Below, piece by piece: positions 10,844 through 20,850 of a DNA stretch of 45,084 nucleotides (positions within the stretch are counted from its first letter, which is position 1; each line of letters starts with the position of its first letter). The DNA comes from Zygnema cylindricum (Eukaryota > Streptophyta > Zygnematophyceae > Zygnematales > Zygnemataceae). Below the pieces are notes generated by a model. That model ran no database searches. It was not told where the DNA came from and saw nothing but the letters and a program-made list of their open reading frames with translations. The position numbers and the translations under genes were made by a program. The stretch is from positions 1-45,084 of the forward strand of contig JBBHKE010000801.1 in NCBI GenBank assembly GCA_037447655.1, in the 5' to 3' direction.

Positions 10844-11828
10844 CTACAAATCTCTCGTTCCTATCAAGTATCCCATGACCTTTTTGGCCGCTTCCCAATC
10901 TTTCTTCCTAAAATCATTCAGATTCCTACTTAATATCCCCATAGCTGGTGCTATATCAGGACGAGTACAGTTCATAAAATAGATCAAACTATTGACAACC
11001 TGTCTCTAAGCAATAGTTTGCATAAACTCGGTTTCCTCTGGTCCTAACTCATTATCCAAGATCAAGACAACCCTATCTAAGCTCCCCTCTTTTTCCTTGT
11101 TAAAATCCATTAGAGTCGTAAAACTATTTGCTTTATCCATCTCAAATTTTTTAAGCATATTTCCTTTTGCTTCTTTTTGAGTTAGCCTAATTGTTTTCTT
11201 CTCTCTATCCTTCTCTATCTGAATTCCCAAAATGTATTTTTCCTATCCCTAGTCCTTCATCCCAAATCTACTCTTTAGATTATTTTTCAATGTATTAATT
11301 TTCTCCATTGATTTACTCAAAACAAGCAAATCATCAACATAGATGGCAAAGAAAATTATACCTTCCTCATTCTCAAATACATAGATGGAACGAACCGAAC
11401 TGATCTGTATATATCTTAAACTTGTCAAAAACTTGTCCAGCTTCTTGTTCGATTGACGTGGAGCCTACTTTAGCCCATAAAGAGACTTTATCAATCTGCA
11501 CACTTTACTTTGTTCTCCTTCTCCACAAATTCTTCAGGCTGTTGCATGAAGATCTCTTCTTCTAATTCTTTGTGTAAGAAAGAGGTTTTTATTTCCATTT
11601 GGTGCACTTCAATGTCTTCTGCTACCGGTAGACTAAGTAAAATCTGGACGGAGGGATATCTAACAACCGGAGCAAAGGTCTCCTCTAATCAATTCCCTAT
11701 TTCTGTGTGAACCCCTTTGCCACTAATCTGGCCTTGTATCGCTCGATACTGCTATCTGGATTAAGTTTGAACTTAAATAACCACTTGTATCCTATCGCCT
11801 TTCTGTCCGGAGGACAATCCACTAGCTC
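10844..11828 (-). pseudogene. Copia B reverse transcriptase
   Basis: The readable piece from 11230 is the thumb region (KKTIRLTQKEAKGNML, ending MQTIA before a TAG in place of the usual tyrosine). Upstream the frame breaks repeatedly. RT fingers, palm and YVDD-type sequence can still be recognised by comparison with 2038-2307 and 29940-30416: plus-strand CAAATCATCAACATAGATGG at 11326-11345 corresponds to the YVDD region. The copy is non-functional. Confidence 0.8.
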
Positions 11829-12197
11829 TCATGTGTTTTCTTCCATAATGGAAGAAATCTCATCATTAATAGTTGTCATCCATCTACTACGTTCCGGACT
11901 ATTAATTGCTTCGGAGTAACGCTGGGGTTCGCTCAAATGTGACAGTTTAGTTACCTTGTTGTTCGCTTGTCTCTCTTGAAGTCTCTTGCTACTTCTCCTT
12001 CCTCCTTCAAATTTTGATGCTGGAATGGAGGATAATCTTGGATTTCTCCGGATGACTTCATCCTCTCCCCTATGCGTGGAGTCTATCCCCGGACGTTCAT
12101 CATTTATTTCCGATCTTTCCTCGTTCTCGTCTTTGGTTTGTAACGGAAGATGTGACTCCAAGAGAGGGTCACTCTCGATCAGTTTTTTCTCTTCCAC
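11829..12197 (-). pseudogene. Copia B integrase-RT linker
   Basis: This is a 122-codon open stretch: acidic and Ser/Arg-rich, with NPRLSSIPASKFEGGRRSSK, then RLQERQANNKVTKLSH and RYSEAINSPERSRWMTTIN. It corresponds to the segments at 2544-2939 and 30714-31244. In copia elements this hinge links integrase to RT. Confidence 0.82.
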
Positions 12198-13319
12198 TGC
12201 AAGGTTAGGCTGAACCGAAGTTTTGTTGGTTAATAGAATCTGTTTCTAACTCATCTTCGGATTCAATTCTAATTCTAAGTGGTTTAGTGTATTTAAAGGA
12301 ATCTATGGACTTTCCTTCATCCATAACTACCAAGTGTTTTACTAGATGATATCTTCTCTTCCAAGATCTTAAACTCTCTATCCCTTTATATTTTCATCAT
12401 ATCCAAGTAAGTATCATAGCTTTACCCTTGCATCTAACTTCCAATCAGATTATTATGTGTTTAGACTAAACACTTGACTTTCAAACACGTTTAAGTGGGA
12501 AATATTAGGTTTTCTACCTGTCCAATTTTCACAAGGTGTTTGTCCTTTTACTGCCAAGGTAAGGACTCTATTTTTAAGATAATTAGCACAATTTATAGCT
12601 TTTGCCCAAAAGCTTTTTCTTATTTTTTATCCGATAACATACTACGAGCACTATCACTTAATGTGCGATTTAGTCTCTCGCCTAACCGTTTTGTTATGGG
12701 TTATTTGGAACAATATTTTGGTGTTGAACCCCTTCCTCTTTCAAAAAATCCTCAAACTCATTACAAGTGTATCCCCCCCCGTTATCACTCCTCACTCTCT
12801 TTATAAACTTCTCATTCTTTTTTTTACACTCTTTAAAATAGGTTGGAGCCTCAGAGTTGTTTTTCAAAAAATAGACTTTAAAGTTTCTAGACCAATCATC
12901 AATGATAGCAATCATAAATCTTTTCCCAAAAACTGATGGCGCTTTGGTCGGTCCCCATATGTTAGTATGAACTAGATCTACGACCTTTTCACCTTTATAT
13001 GTTGCGGTTTTTTGGAAAGGCAATCTGTGGGCCTTACCTTGAGCACACCCACTACAGTCATCTAAGGTCACGTTATCTCGAAAACATATTCCCACAACTA
13101 CACCCATTTTCTTCATTTTTTTAATCTATTTAGATGCACATGTCCCAATATTTTATGCCACATCATCAAATCACTTACACATGCATAGTAAACTCCCATC
13201 TTTCCATTACTCATATATAGCCTAAACATTCTTTGGCTACCCTTTTCAGCAGTGAAATAAACTTCATTCTCATAGGTAGCAAACTCTTTTCTTAGTACTA
13301 GTCTCAAAATCCTTATCAT
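12198..13319 (-). pseudogene. Copia B integrase
   Basis: The frame from 13319 has the HHCC zinc region MMWHKILGHVHLNRLKK. It continues from 13116 with MGVVVGICFRDNVTLDDCSG, CAQGKAHRLPF and the core motifs IWGPTKAPS, MIAIIDDWSRNFKVYF and RVRSDNGGGYTCNEFEDFL. DDW and SDNGG carry the catalytic aspartates. The frame is lost at about 12694 in the NPxQNGVAER region. The remaining C-terminal part is readable only in pieces. Confidence 0.87.
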
Positions 13320-13773
13320 CGAAGACCGACATAGAGATAAGATTTTTGTTCAACTCTGGAATAAAACAAACATCAAAGAAAGTGACTATGGATGTCTTAC
13401 CATCAACTAAGACTTTCAGATCCACAGTGGTTACTATTCTCCTATCCCCATACTTTTTCTCTACAGTAGGGATCATTCTCATTTTGGTACACAATTGTTT
13501 TTCTCTACACATATATATAAAGTCACCTGAGTCAATAAAATATCCTTCTTCAAAAGCTTTTTTTACTCCACCGAAAGCGCACTTTTGCCTCCTTAGAATA
13601 TCCAGCTCACCTTTCACCTCCAATTCCTCGTTGAGGAGGAGTTCTCTATCGTCCTCATCGGAATCCTCTCCCATGACTTGTGTTGCCACAAATGATTTTT
13701 TCTTTCTTGCGGCTGATTTACGGATCTGCCCCTCTTTTAATCTCAGCTCCGTCAGCTTAGAACACTCTGCCAA
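13270..13773 (-). pseudogene. Copia B nucleocapsid tail and aspartic protease
   Basis: From 13773 the frame encodes AECSKLTELRLKEGQIRKSA, then an acidic stretch (GEDSDEDDRELLLNEELEVK) and GYFIDSGDFIYMCREKQLC, the retropepsin region. The usual DSGAS is DSGDF here, so the active-site loop is changed. It is continuous for 167 codons and overlaps the integrase segment because of a frameshift near 13290. A one-base insertion upstream in the zinc knuckle (near 13798) shifts the frame. Confidence 0.82.
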
Positions 13774-14757
13774 GTAATGTCCAGGCTTCGTACAAAAAGG
13801 AACAGAGCCTCTTCAGATGCCTTGATCTAGATTTGTCCGATATGTTTCCTCTTCCTCCTCCACCAAAGTTGCCATAAGGTTTTTGGAATCCTAATCCCCC
13901 CAGTTTGTTTCACCAGCCAATGCTTGAACACTCTTCCCTCCTCTCTGAATCTCAAATGTACTTTCCCAAACCAAAATCATCCCGACAACACAATTGTATA
14001 TCCATCGATGATGTGGCAATTCCTAAACTGTGTAAACAAAGTTTTTATAGTCATCTGAAGTTTCATTAACAAATTATTCACCTTCTCTTTCTCGGTTTCC
14101 CTTATCCCTGCACTCTCCAACTCCATAGATAACTCGGCAAAATCATTACAAAAGTCTAACATCTTTCCTCCTTTGTAAACATATGCTTGTACTTTCTAAT
14201 CTGCCAGCTTCTGCTGCTAAATCGTACCACTCTTGCAAATGTTGACAAGAGCCTCCCACAACTCGATCCCTTTTGAGACATGAAGGTGAGGTGTAGTAAC
14301 TGCTTGAGTGAGACGCGCGAGAATAAAATGAGTTGCCATAACTGCTTGAGTGACACGCGCGAGAATAAAATGAGTTGCCACAGTGTTGTTGAAATCCCAG
14401 ATTCCAGTATCATTTGCTTCGGTTTTCTAAACATCCACTACTTGTACCGATCCAGTAGCTATAGGTGTGAGTTTCTCTTTACCGTTCTCCTTCCAATTGT
14501 CTAATACGATGCTTTTTTCGTGGTCTTTTACCACCTTTACCTAGGGAGATCCTCCTGTGAATATAGATCCTCAGAGATTCTCCTGTGAATCTAGATCCTC
14601 CAAACCCAAGTGGAACTCCCAATTTTGCAGTTTCCTCCCGCACACAACCACTCATAATCCCCCATAGCTGTTTTTGAAACAATGTACCCCTCATCATGGT
14701 TTCCCATTATATGAACCGCGTTCCATTGAAAATGGGCACCCAAGAGGGTGGGCCCAT
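13774..14757 (-). pseudogene. Copia B gag
   Basis: Gag begins at ATG 14757 within the primer-binding site. Readable pieces are 14479-14697, 14156-14434 and 13977-14162 (MLDFCNDFAELSMELESAG, close to MLDFCNELATLFIELESAE in Copia D). Two in-element duplications disturb it: a 42-bp unit at 14298-14381 (in frame, 14 residues repeated) and a 28-bp unit near 14551-14599. The zinc knuckle region at about 13780 is recognisable but frame-shifted. Confidence 0.72.
14298..14381 (-). repeat. 42-bp tandem duplication in Copia B gag
   Basis: AACTGCTTGAGTGAGACGCG at 14298 recurs at 14340 with one base changed, and the whole 42-bp unit is repeated. It adds 14 residues without shifting frame. Confidence 0.9.
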
Positions 14758-14760
14758 AAC
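14747..14760 (-). promoter_or_regulatory. Copia B primer-binding site (half-tRNA-iMet type)
   Basis: The minus strand reads GTTATGGGCCCACC, immediately inside the 5' LTR that starts at 14762. All 14 bases are complementary to the anticodon stem-loop of plant initiator tRNA-Met as I know that sequence. The gag ATG lies inside it. Confidence 0.8.
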
Positions 14761-14761
14761 A

Positions 14762-14967
14762 TGTAATTATGTGACCTCTATTTGCCCATAGAAATGTCCA
14801 GCTTATATGAACCCTTTAGGATAATATTTGCCCGTTTGACTTTCCCACTGAATAAGTGCCACCTATGCACGCAAATATTCTGACCACCTTCACCCCTGTT
14901 AAAGCCTGACTCCCCTAAGTCGCTTGCAAAAAGAATCACTGAATTTTATCCCTTGAGCATTAAGATA
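14762..14967 (-). repeat. Copia B 5' LTR, piece 1
   Basis: This is homologous to 9382-9590 of the 3' LTR. It ends with the 4-bp GATA (14964-14967) that is duplicated at 23645-23648 on the other side of the Gypsy-type element. Confidence 0.92.
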
Positions 14968-15190
14968 TGTCGAGCGGGCCTGGGAACCGGGAGGTTCAGG
15001 TAAGATGTCCAAGGAGGTGTGCATGAGATACCTGCAATCCAACCCAAATGCTGATGCTTCCCCGGATCCGTGACAGTGCCCCTCTCTGTTCATTACCCCC
15101 CCCCCCCAAGGATATACATAGATAGTAAGGAGGAATGGAGTGGAAAAGAAAAGTACCTTGTACCCCTCCAGATTTTTGCTTGCATGGCCA
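14968..15190 (-). repeat. 3' terminal segment of the DNMT element
   Basis: It begins TGTCGAGCGGGCCTGGG on the plus strand and contains a run of C at about 15098-15110, which is a purine tract on the coding strand. Its first ~25 bases resemble the starts at 37104 and 38574, but beyond that it diverges. It does not contain the sequence found at the element's other end, so the two ends are not visible direct repeats. Confidence 0.6.
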
Positions 15191-15242
15191 ACAACTGTGG
15201 AGCTTGAAGGTATGTTGTCCATGATTGTGGAGACTGAAGGCT

Positions 15243-16355
15243 TCAGAATGCAAGAGAATGTTTCAGCACCCAGGAAATTGCATTTAAATCCATGCTTTGT
15301 CCGATTAAACTGCACCTTTTTGAAGCCGATACCCCTGGCGCAGCTGTGGTTCCCTATTGAAACCCCATTGCTTGTTCCCGTTCTGTAATATTCGCCGCTG
15401 TCCACGTGGCGGTTGTACTGTCAAAGATCATTCCTGGTGCGCCCTTCCGATAAGCTTGGCTATTAGGAAAAGATACCAGAGTTGGGAGGGCCCTCCGTGG
15501 ATACCCAGGCTTATTACAACATAAGAAGGGTGCTTTGTCGGCTGTGATCACCGGTGTGGCCATTCGCCCCGGTCCGAGGATCTGTTGGACCGTTACGTAG
15601 GGATTTGTAACCTGTTTTCTCAACAGCTGTTGGAGGATTGGAAGAGGAACCAAGTTGGTCCAATATGCCCGAACTCTGTGGGCTCTCGATCCGATCTGAG
15701 CTGCATCAAAAACTATGGGAGTCCCTTGAACCTTGGTCACTTGGTTCGAGCTTCTGACCACCTGTTTTCTCTTATCATCGGTGGGGTGAACGTTTTCCAA
15801 GACGTACCCCACTGGTGTGTCCTGGCGTTCCTGTAACCCTGTTATTAGTCTGGTCATTTGAAAGAAAGTTCTGCTACGGACGTCCTGGTGTCCTCGGCCC
15901 TGTCCTGCTAACGAATACCCTTGGCATGGCCATCCAGCGACCACAAGGTCTACCCTTCCGAGCTTTTCCAGATGGGACTCCGTGATATTATCCACATTCT
16001 GGGGAAGCGTGCGATGAGAGTTAGACACGGCGGACACCGGAAGTTGCTAAGGGTAAAGTTGGTGCAGCTGTTGCAGGCGGTACTCACTGACTGCACGGGC
16101 GTCCGGGTCAATCTCGGCTGCCGAGTAAGAGTCTATTTGGTATCCAGCTTTCAGGACGCCTTCCAGATCGCAACTAATGCCAGAAAATAGGGATAGAATC
16201 CTAAGTCCTGAAAGCGGGATTTGTAGTGACACCACTTGTCGATTAAAGTCTTTCCCTTTGGTAGGAACCGTTGGAAGTTCCGACCGGGGGACTTTTGCTG
16301 CTCCGGGTGATATTGCAGCCAAGCTCCTGTTTACTTCCCGCGGAAGTGTGGCCAT
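15243..16355 (-). pseudogene. DNMT3-like cytosine-5 DNA methyltransferase in a retrotransposon
   Basis: Motifs occur in canonical order on the minus strand. Motif I is LRILSLFSGIS (about 16205-16173), motif II AAEIDPDA, motif IV GWPCQGYS with the catalytic Cys at 15926-15924, and motif VI VLENVHP. Motif VIII is SRAHRVRAYWTNL, motif IX ITEREQAMGF, and a motif-X-like LIGQSMDLNAISWVL follows. The motif I/II region and the DAAQIGSRAHRVRAYW block resemble DNMT3-class enzymes, whereas PCQ resembles DNMT1 and bacterial enzymes. Two in-frame TAG codons (16047-16049 and 15354-15356) interrupt an otherwise continuous frame that ends at TGA 15243-15245. It would transfer methyl groups to cytosine C5. 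It is probably dead in this copy unless the TAGs are read through. Confidence 0.88.
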
Positions 16356-16409
16356 CTATACCAATCGGTTCTGATACTCCCTTTCTCACCGCTTGGAAAT
16401 AGGGAATTG

Positions 16410-17330
16410 CTAGATAGAATCAGCGATATCGTTAGAGTATTTGAACAACTCTGAGGGGGTTGAGGCAGAGTAGACGGGATAGCATCCTGACACCGGAACA
16501 GTCGTTTTTCCACGGTTCCACAAATCTAAGGGGACCACCACTTTTGTTCCTTCCGGATCCTCAGGGTCTGAGACCGTAACTTGTTCCTTCCATACGCTCA
16601 ACTCCATGTTAAACCTTGTCCACGTAGCCATACCCAGCAAAATTTCAAATTCCTTACCTTCCACCACTAGGAAGGGAAGCCGAATCTGCACGTGCTGGCC
16701 TGCGTCGTCAGCAAATTAGATTTTCATGGCTTTTATGATCCCATATACTGGTTGGCTGCCACTGCTGAATGTGCTCAAGCATATGTTACTTGGACTGATT
16801 TTTGGCCGGAGTTCCTCGGGCATTTGTTGTAATGTTGATGTAGTTATTAAGTTTGGAAGAGCTCCGGTATCCACCACTACATCCTGGTACCCGCCGTATC
16901 CATTAAGTTTAAAATTTCCCGTCCTGTTGAGAATAAGAGCCACCGAAAGGGCCTTATAATCCCTATCTGCCATAGAGGTTTTTGGTTTTGCCGACATGAA
17001 GACTGTCTTGGGCGGTTCTGCCAACGCGACCCTTTTCCTCCTAGTGTGAATTTCTTCCCCTAATGCCTGAATGAGGGTTTCTTCGTGCAGATTGTGGGAG
17101 GAAGCCAACGTTTTGACATGCGTCAAGGCGTAGGGCATTAAGTGTCGTACTAGCATAACTGCCGGTTTGGAGGAAGGAGGGAGAGCTTTGGGCGATAAAA
17201 TGGGTGAGTCCTCGTCTTCCGATTTCTCCTGTTCCTGACGGTCTCTCAGCCATGTATCTGTCGAACCACTCCTGATTTGTTTCAGTGGTTGAAGTATTTT
17301 CTTTCGGCTGTGTCTTCTTGTAATCTTCAA
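16410..17330 (-). pseudogene. retropepsin (aspartic protease) upstream of the methyltransferase
   Basis: The segment from 17330 contains GYQDVVVDTGALPNLITTST, whose DTGA is the retropepsin active site. After a TAA at 16716-16718 comes IRLPFLVVEGKEFEILLGMA, whose ILLG is the conserved second half of the fold. This frame is the same one that encodes the methyltransferase (all stops fall in one phase from 17330 to 15243), separated only by TAG, TGA and TAG codons at 16410-16350. A protease-methyltransferase polyprotein is therefore implied. A frameshift near 17235 joins it to gag. Confidence 0.8.
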
Positions 17331-17430
17331 AACCAGGAGGAAGTTTCTTCGGAGCCGGAGGAGGCAGGTTAGTTGGCTTCAGTCCCAGTCCAATGTTACT
17401 GTTTAGAAGGACTGCTCGCGGGGTAAAGGA

Positions 17431-18137
17431 TTAGGGGCAGCTGGCTTTGCGACTGTGGTCCTTTTGTTCCATCGGTTGTTTGTCTTTTCTTTGGGATGAC
17501 GTTGTAGAGCGCAGTTGCCTGCGACTGTCCCCTACACCAACGTTCCATGCTCCGGACAGAAATGTTCTAGCATGCTGAGCCTTTGGAGCCTCCAAATCCC
17601 AACCCATCAGGTCATCATCATCTCCACCCAACGTGGTCTGCTGCTCCAACTCCGCTAGCTTTTGTAGCAGTTCTTGTTTTTGTTTTTGCAGTTTCTCAGC
17701 CGGCGTAAGAGGTTGAGGAGTGCGGGTAGAGGATCTCAATCGGAGAGCGGCCAGTTCTGTTGCCAAAGCGGCCAACTGAGTGCTCTGTTGCTGAAAGATA
17801 TGTTCCGGTGTCAGTTTGTTGGGGCCCGGTTCATTTGGAGATTGTCCCCAGGGATACAAAAGTTGCAGCGGCAGAGGATTAACGACAGTTTCCCCTTCGC
17901 CTCTAAACAAAGCATATTGCATCATCTCTTTCGGAACCCCATTTTTCCGAAAGCATTGCCCTTTTTTGTGGCCCATGAACCCACAAGCTTCACATTTTGA
18001 CCCTTCAGTAGTATACTTCCCCCTTAGCTCATTAGAGATTTGAGCGTCATCGAATTTCGGAAGTCGGATTTGTCTCAACTGGGATTGAGACATTTTGGCG
18101 GTTTCAGAGCGTAGAGTAGGTTTATAGGTTTCCTTAG
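17431..18137 (-). pseudogene. gag C-terminal part with second zinc knuckle
   Basis: This region contains QLRQIRLPKFDDAQISNELR, then the CCHC knuckle CEACGFMGHKKGQC (spacing 2-4-4) at about 18000-17958, followed by a Pro-rich region. A predicted coiled coil rich in Leu, Glu and Gln (QLAALATELAALRL and EKLQKQKQELLQKLAELEQQ) comes next, then an Asp run. The right edge is the solo LTR inserted at 18138, and the frame resumes at 19192. A TAA at 17431-17433 ends the frame, and a frameshift is needed to reach the protease. Confidence 0.78.
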
Positions 18138-19186
18138 TGTAGAAACTAATGGTTTTATTAGTATTTTCTAGGTCTGAAAAGAAATATAGAAGTCGAGGCA
18201 GTCTATCTCTAACTTCTCTCTCCAACTCTCAAACTTGTCGCAGTCACTGAGAAATTGGAGAGGAAGCTAGAGCCATGGCTACCTTGGCTATCCTGAGGTT
18301 TACGGGAATTTTATGTTAGGGTTTATTTATTTAATTAAAAGGTATTTGCCGGCGGGAGGATTTGATCCATGTACCTGCCGGCCGGCAGATAGGAAGTAGC
18401 CGGTAGCCTTAGCCGTTAAGTCTAGCAGTAGTGTTACGTACTATATAGTTTGATATTTATTTAAATGATTATGCGTGCGATAAACCATTTAACTGAAATG
18501 AATTACGGGATACATAGATCCAGTAAAATATAAATGTACGACTTACAGTACGGACACAAATCAGTACCGCGCATTTGTTTCGTAAATGAAACAAATACCG
18601 CGCATGTATTTATTACGGCTACGATTAAAGCCGACTTTAATCGGACGGCCGAGATTAGCGCCGAGATCGCAGAGGAAGATTTCGGTGGTTTGTCTCCATC
18701 GCCACATCGGATGACACGTGGCGAAATTCCGTTAGATTGTGGAATCTCCGGAGATTATGGCACCGAATCCGGATTTGACATGTGTCGACATTTTGGCCAT
18801 GTCGTACAATGTCCGTACATAAAGTACACCGGCAGCTGTACTTTTGCGTACGGAACTCAATCTGATTGGTTCCGTACATCAGTAGATAGAGTTTGTGAGA
18901 GAGATAGGACTTAGAAAAATTAGAAGATAGGACCCTCTCTCCCAGAGAGCTTCTGTACAAAAGGTCAACTTTGACCCTCCATAACTTACTGCTCAGGGGA
19001 GCAAATTCAGAGATTCTTTTTGCTATCGACTCACGGGGGTCTTGCCTTCACAGGGGTGAAGTTGGTCAGAGTTTTTGTCTGCCAGGGTGGCAGTTATTTT
19101 TGCTTAAACACAAAGGGGTCAGGATTATCCTAGAGGCTTCTTGGAAGCTGTCCACTCTGAGGACTTATGGAGGTCTCAGAGTTACA
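18138..19186 (+). repeat. solo copia LTR nested in gag of the DNMT element
   Basis: This is 1049 bp, starting TGTAGAAACTAATGG and ending TCTCAGAGTTACA, flanked by CTTAG at 18133-18137 and 19187-19191. It is the plus-strand counterpart of the A/D LTR family. It has an ABRE-like GACACGTGGC at 18713-18722 and an antisense (minus-strand) tRNA-like segment at 18345-18424. No internal region remains, so it is a solo LTR left by LTR-LTR recombination. Confidence 0.95.
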
Positions 19187-19191
19187 CTTAG

Positions 19192-20850
19192 TGACCAGGG
19201 TTCGGTCTCCTCCTCCGCTTCCTTGCTTGCATTCTTGCTATTTTCTTGTTCTTTCCGCACGCTCCCTCTCAAACACCTTCTACTTGATGGCGAGTTCTGG
19301 TTTGAGCTTTCAAGGGCACCTCTTCCATCCGTGACCGGGCTGGTTATAGTTCAGGCAGTTGTAAAGAAAAACTTTTTCATCTCCCCCCATTGCAGGTTTT
19401 GGTCGGGCATCCGCTTCGTGTTTCCCCTTAAGCTTCCGCAAAGCTTGCAGTTCTGTCTGTTCGTCGTGGCTGAGCGATGTTTCACCAGCGAACCTGCAAA
19501 GTTGGCTCTGGATTTCCCGGTAACAGCCTTTTCTCGTGCCTCGCTATTAACAAAATGATCATACAATTTCATAACAGCCAATTAAATTTCTTGAGCTGTG
19601 GGATTCCGATCATGTATAGCTTGACTGGCACTCTAATTGTCCAGAGCTCCCTGTCCCGTGGGCCCGAAGGAATTTCGAACAGCGACATAATATTTGGTGG
19701 CCATAGCCGGTGTATCGATGGTGGACAGTTTGGTCTTCTGGCAGAGGCTGGAGAGGCGGTTGAACAGCGTCTGCGGAGTTTCATTCTTCAAACAGCGGAA
19801 GTCTGTGAACTCCTTAATGGCAGTTTCGTTCCTTTCTGTGTAAAGGAGTCTCCAAGCGTCTAGAAGAGTGGTACAGGGATTAGGATTGGCAACAATCCGG
19901 GTGGCCGCTTCGGCTGCCTGTACAGCCTAAAGGTGGTTGACATAGGCCCTTCCTTGGGCCTGAAGTTTCATATCCATGGTGAAAGTGGGGGTGAGAGGAG
20001 CTGCGGCTGCGGCAGCCAGGTCGACTGCTGCCTGAAGAGCCTCGGCGTCCAGAGCCGGATCCGATATTTTGATACTGGGGGCCATCAACAAAGGTTTACG
20101 CTTCTTCTAATCGGCCAAAGCTCCTCCGGCTAGATAATTTACCATCATCGGAAACAGAGTTGTTTCAAAATCTGCTGGAATGGCCCCTCCCCTGTATTTG
20201 TTAATTTCGGACTGCGTGAAGGATTTCCACAGCAGTTCGAAATCAGAGAAAGCGATTCCCGAGCTATCTCCTGTAAAGATCCTTACGTCCCCCATTTCTT
20301 TTCCCTCCTCTGCAAGGTTGGTGAACTCTGAAGAGGATGGTCCGGTTGGGCTAACAAACTGCACCGGTGAAATTACCCCTGGATCTGCATAGTCTGGCTC
20401 GGGCTCGCCTCCTTTTCCGGTAGAGGGAGCGGTCTGACGAGAGATGGCACTCCCCCCCACTGAGGAAGTTTCGGTTACTGGTGGGATAGTGAGATGACAA
20501 GTATCTCCCTGGAGTTGGCCCTTGGGAAACGAGGAGCTTATCACCTTGGGAAAAGCTGCCCGAAGTTTTGCTCGTCTGTACCCAGGAGAGGCTCGTTCCT
20601 CCCGGTGAAGGGTTTCTACCGAGGGAATGTGGAGAATAGGTTTAGTCACCGGTGGTACTTGAGGGATTGGTGGAGAAGGGGATGGAGATGACCGAGGACT
20701 ACGAGGGAAAGGTGTCTGTCTCCGTGTACGCCTTTTGGAGGTTTCTGGTGGAGGAGTTCCTTCGCTCGAACCGGGAGAACGTCGATGAGGAGGAGAGTAG
20801 GCAGGAACGTCGTACTTGTAGGGTAAGACGGGTGATCCCGGTGACCCAAG
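19192..20850 (-). pseudogene. gag middle part with first zinc knuckle
   Basis: From about 20850 the frame is Pro/Ser-rich (TPPPETSKRRTRRQTPFPR), then FSDFELLWKSFTQSEINKYR. After a TAG at 20107 it is Ala-rich (LQAAVDLAAAAAAPL), with a capsid-like stretch (TLLDAWRLLYTERNETAIKE, TPQTLFNRLSSLC). A degraded knuckle lies at about 19375-19330, reading NCLNYNQPGHGWKRC, in which the second zinc cysteine is tyrosine. Interruptions are mostly TAG codons, plus a frameshift near 19460. The capsid-like assignment is inference from position and the TLFNRL-type motif. Confidence 0.65.

Noticed and set aside
15243-16355. Bacterial restriction-modification methyltransferase or contamination
   Set aside because: It is in frame with a retropepsin inside an element with target-site duplication, nested in eukaryotic retrotransposons, and its motif I/VIII regions look DNMT3-like.
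18534-18914. 126-codon ORF within the LTR (similar one at 41825-42205)
   Set aside because: It recurs in LTRs at similar positions but is broken in the other copies and shows no domain; it looks like an open stretch of LTR sequence rather than an extra gene. Worth a glance if intact LTRs become available.
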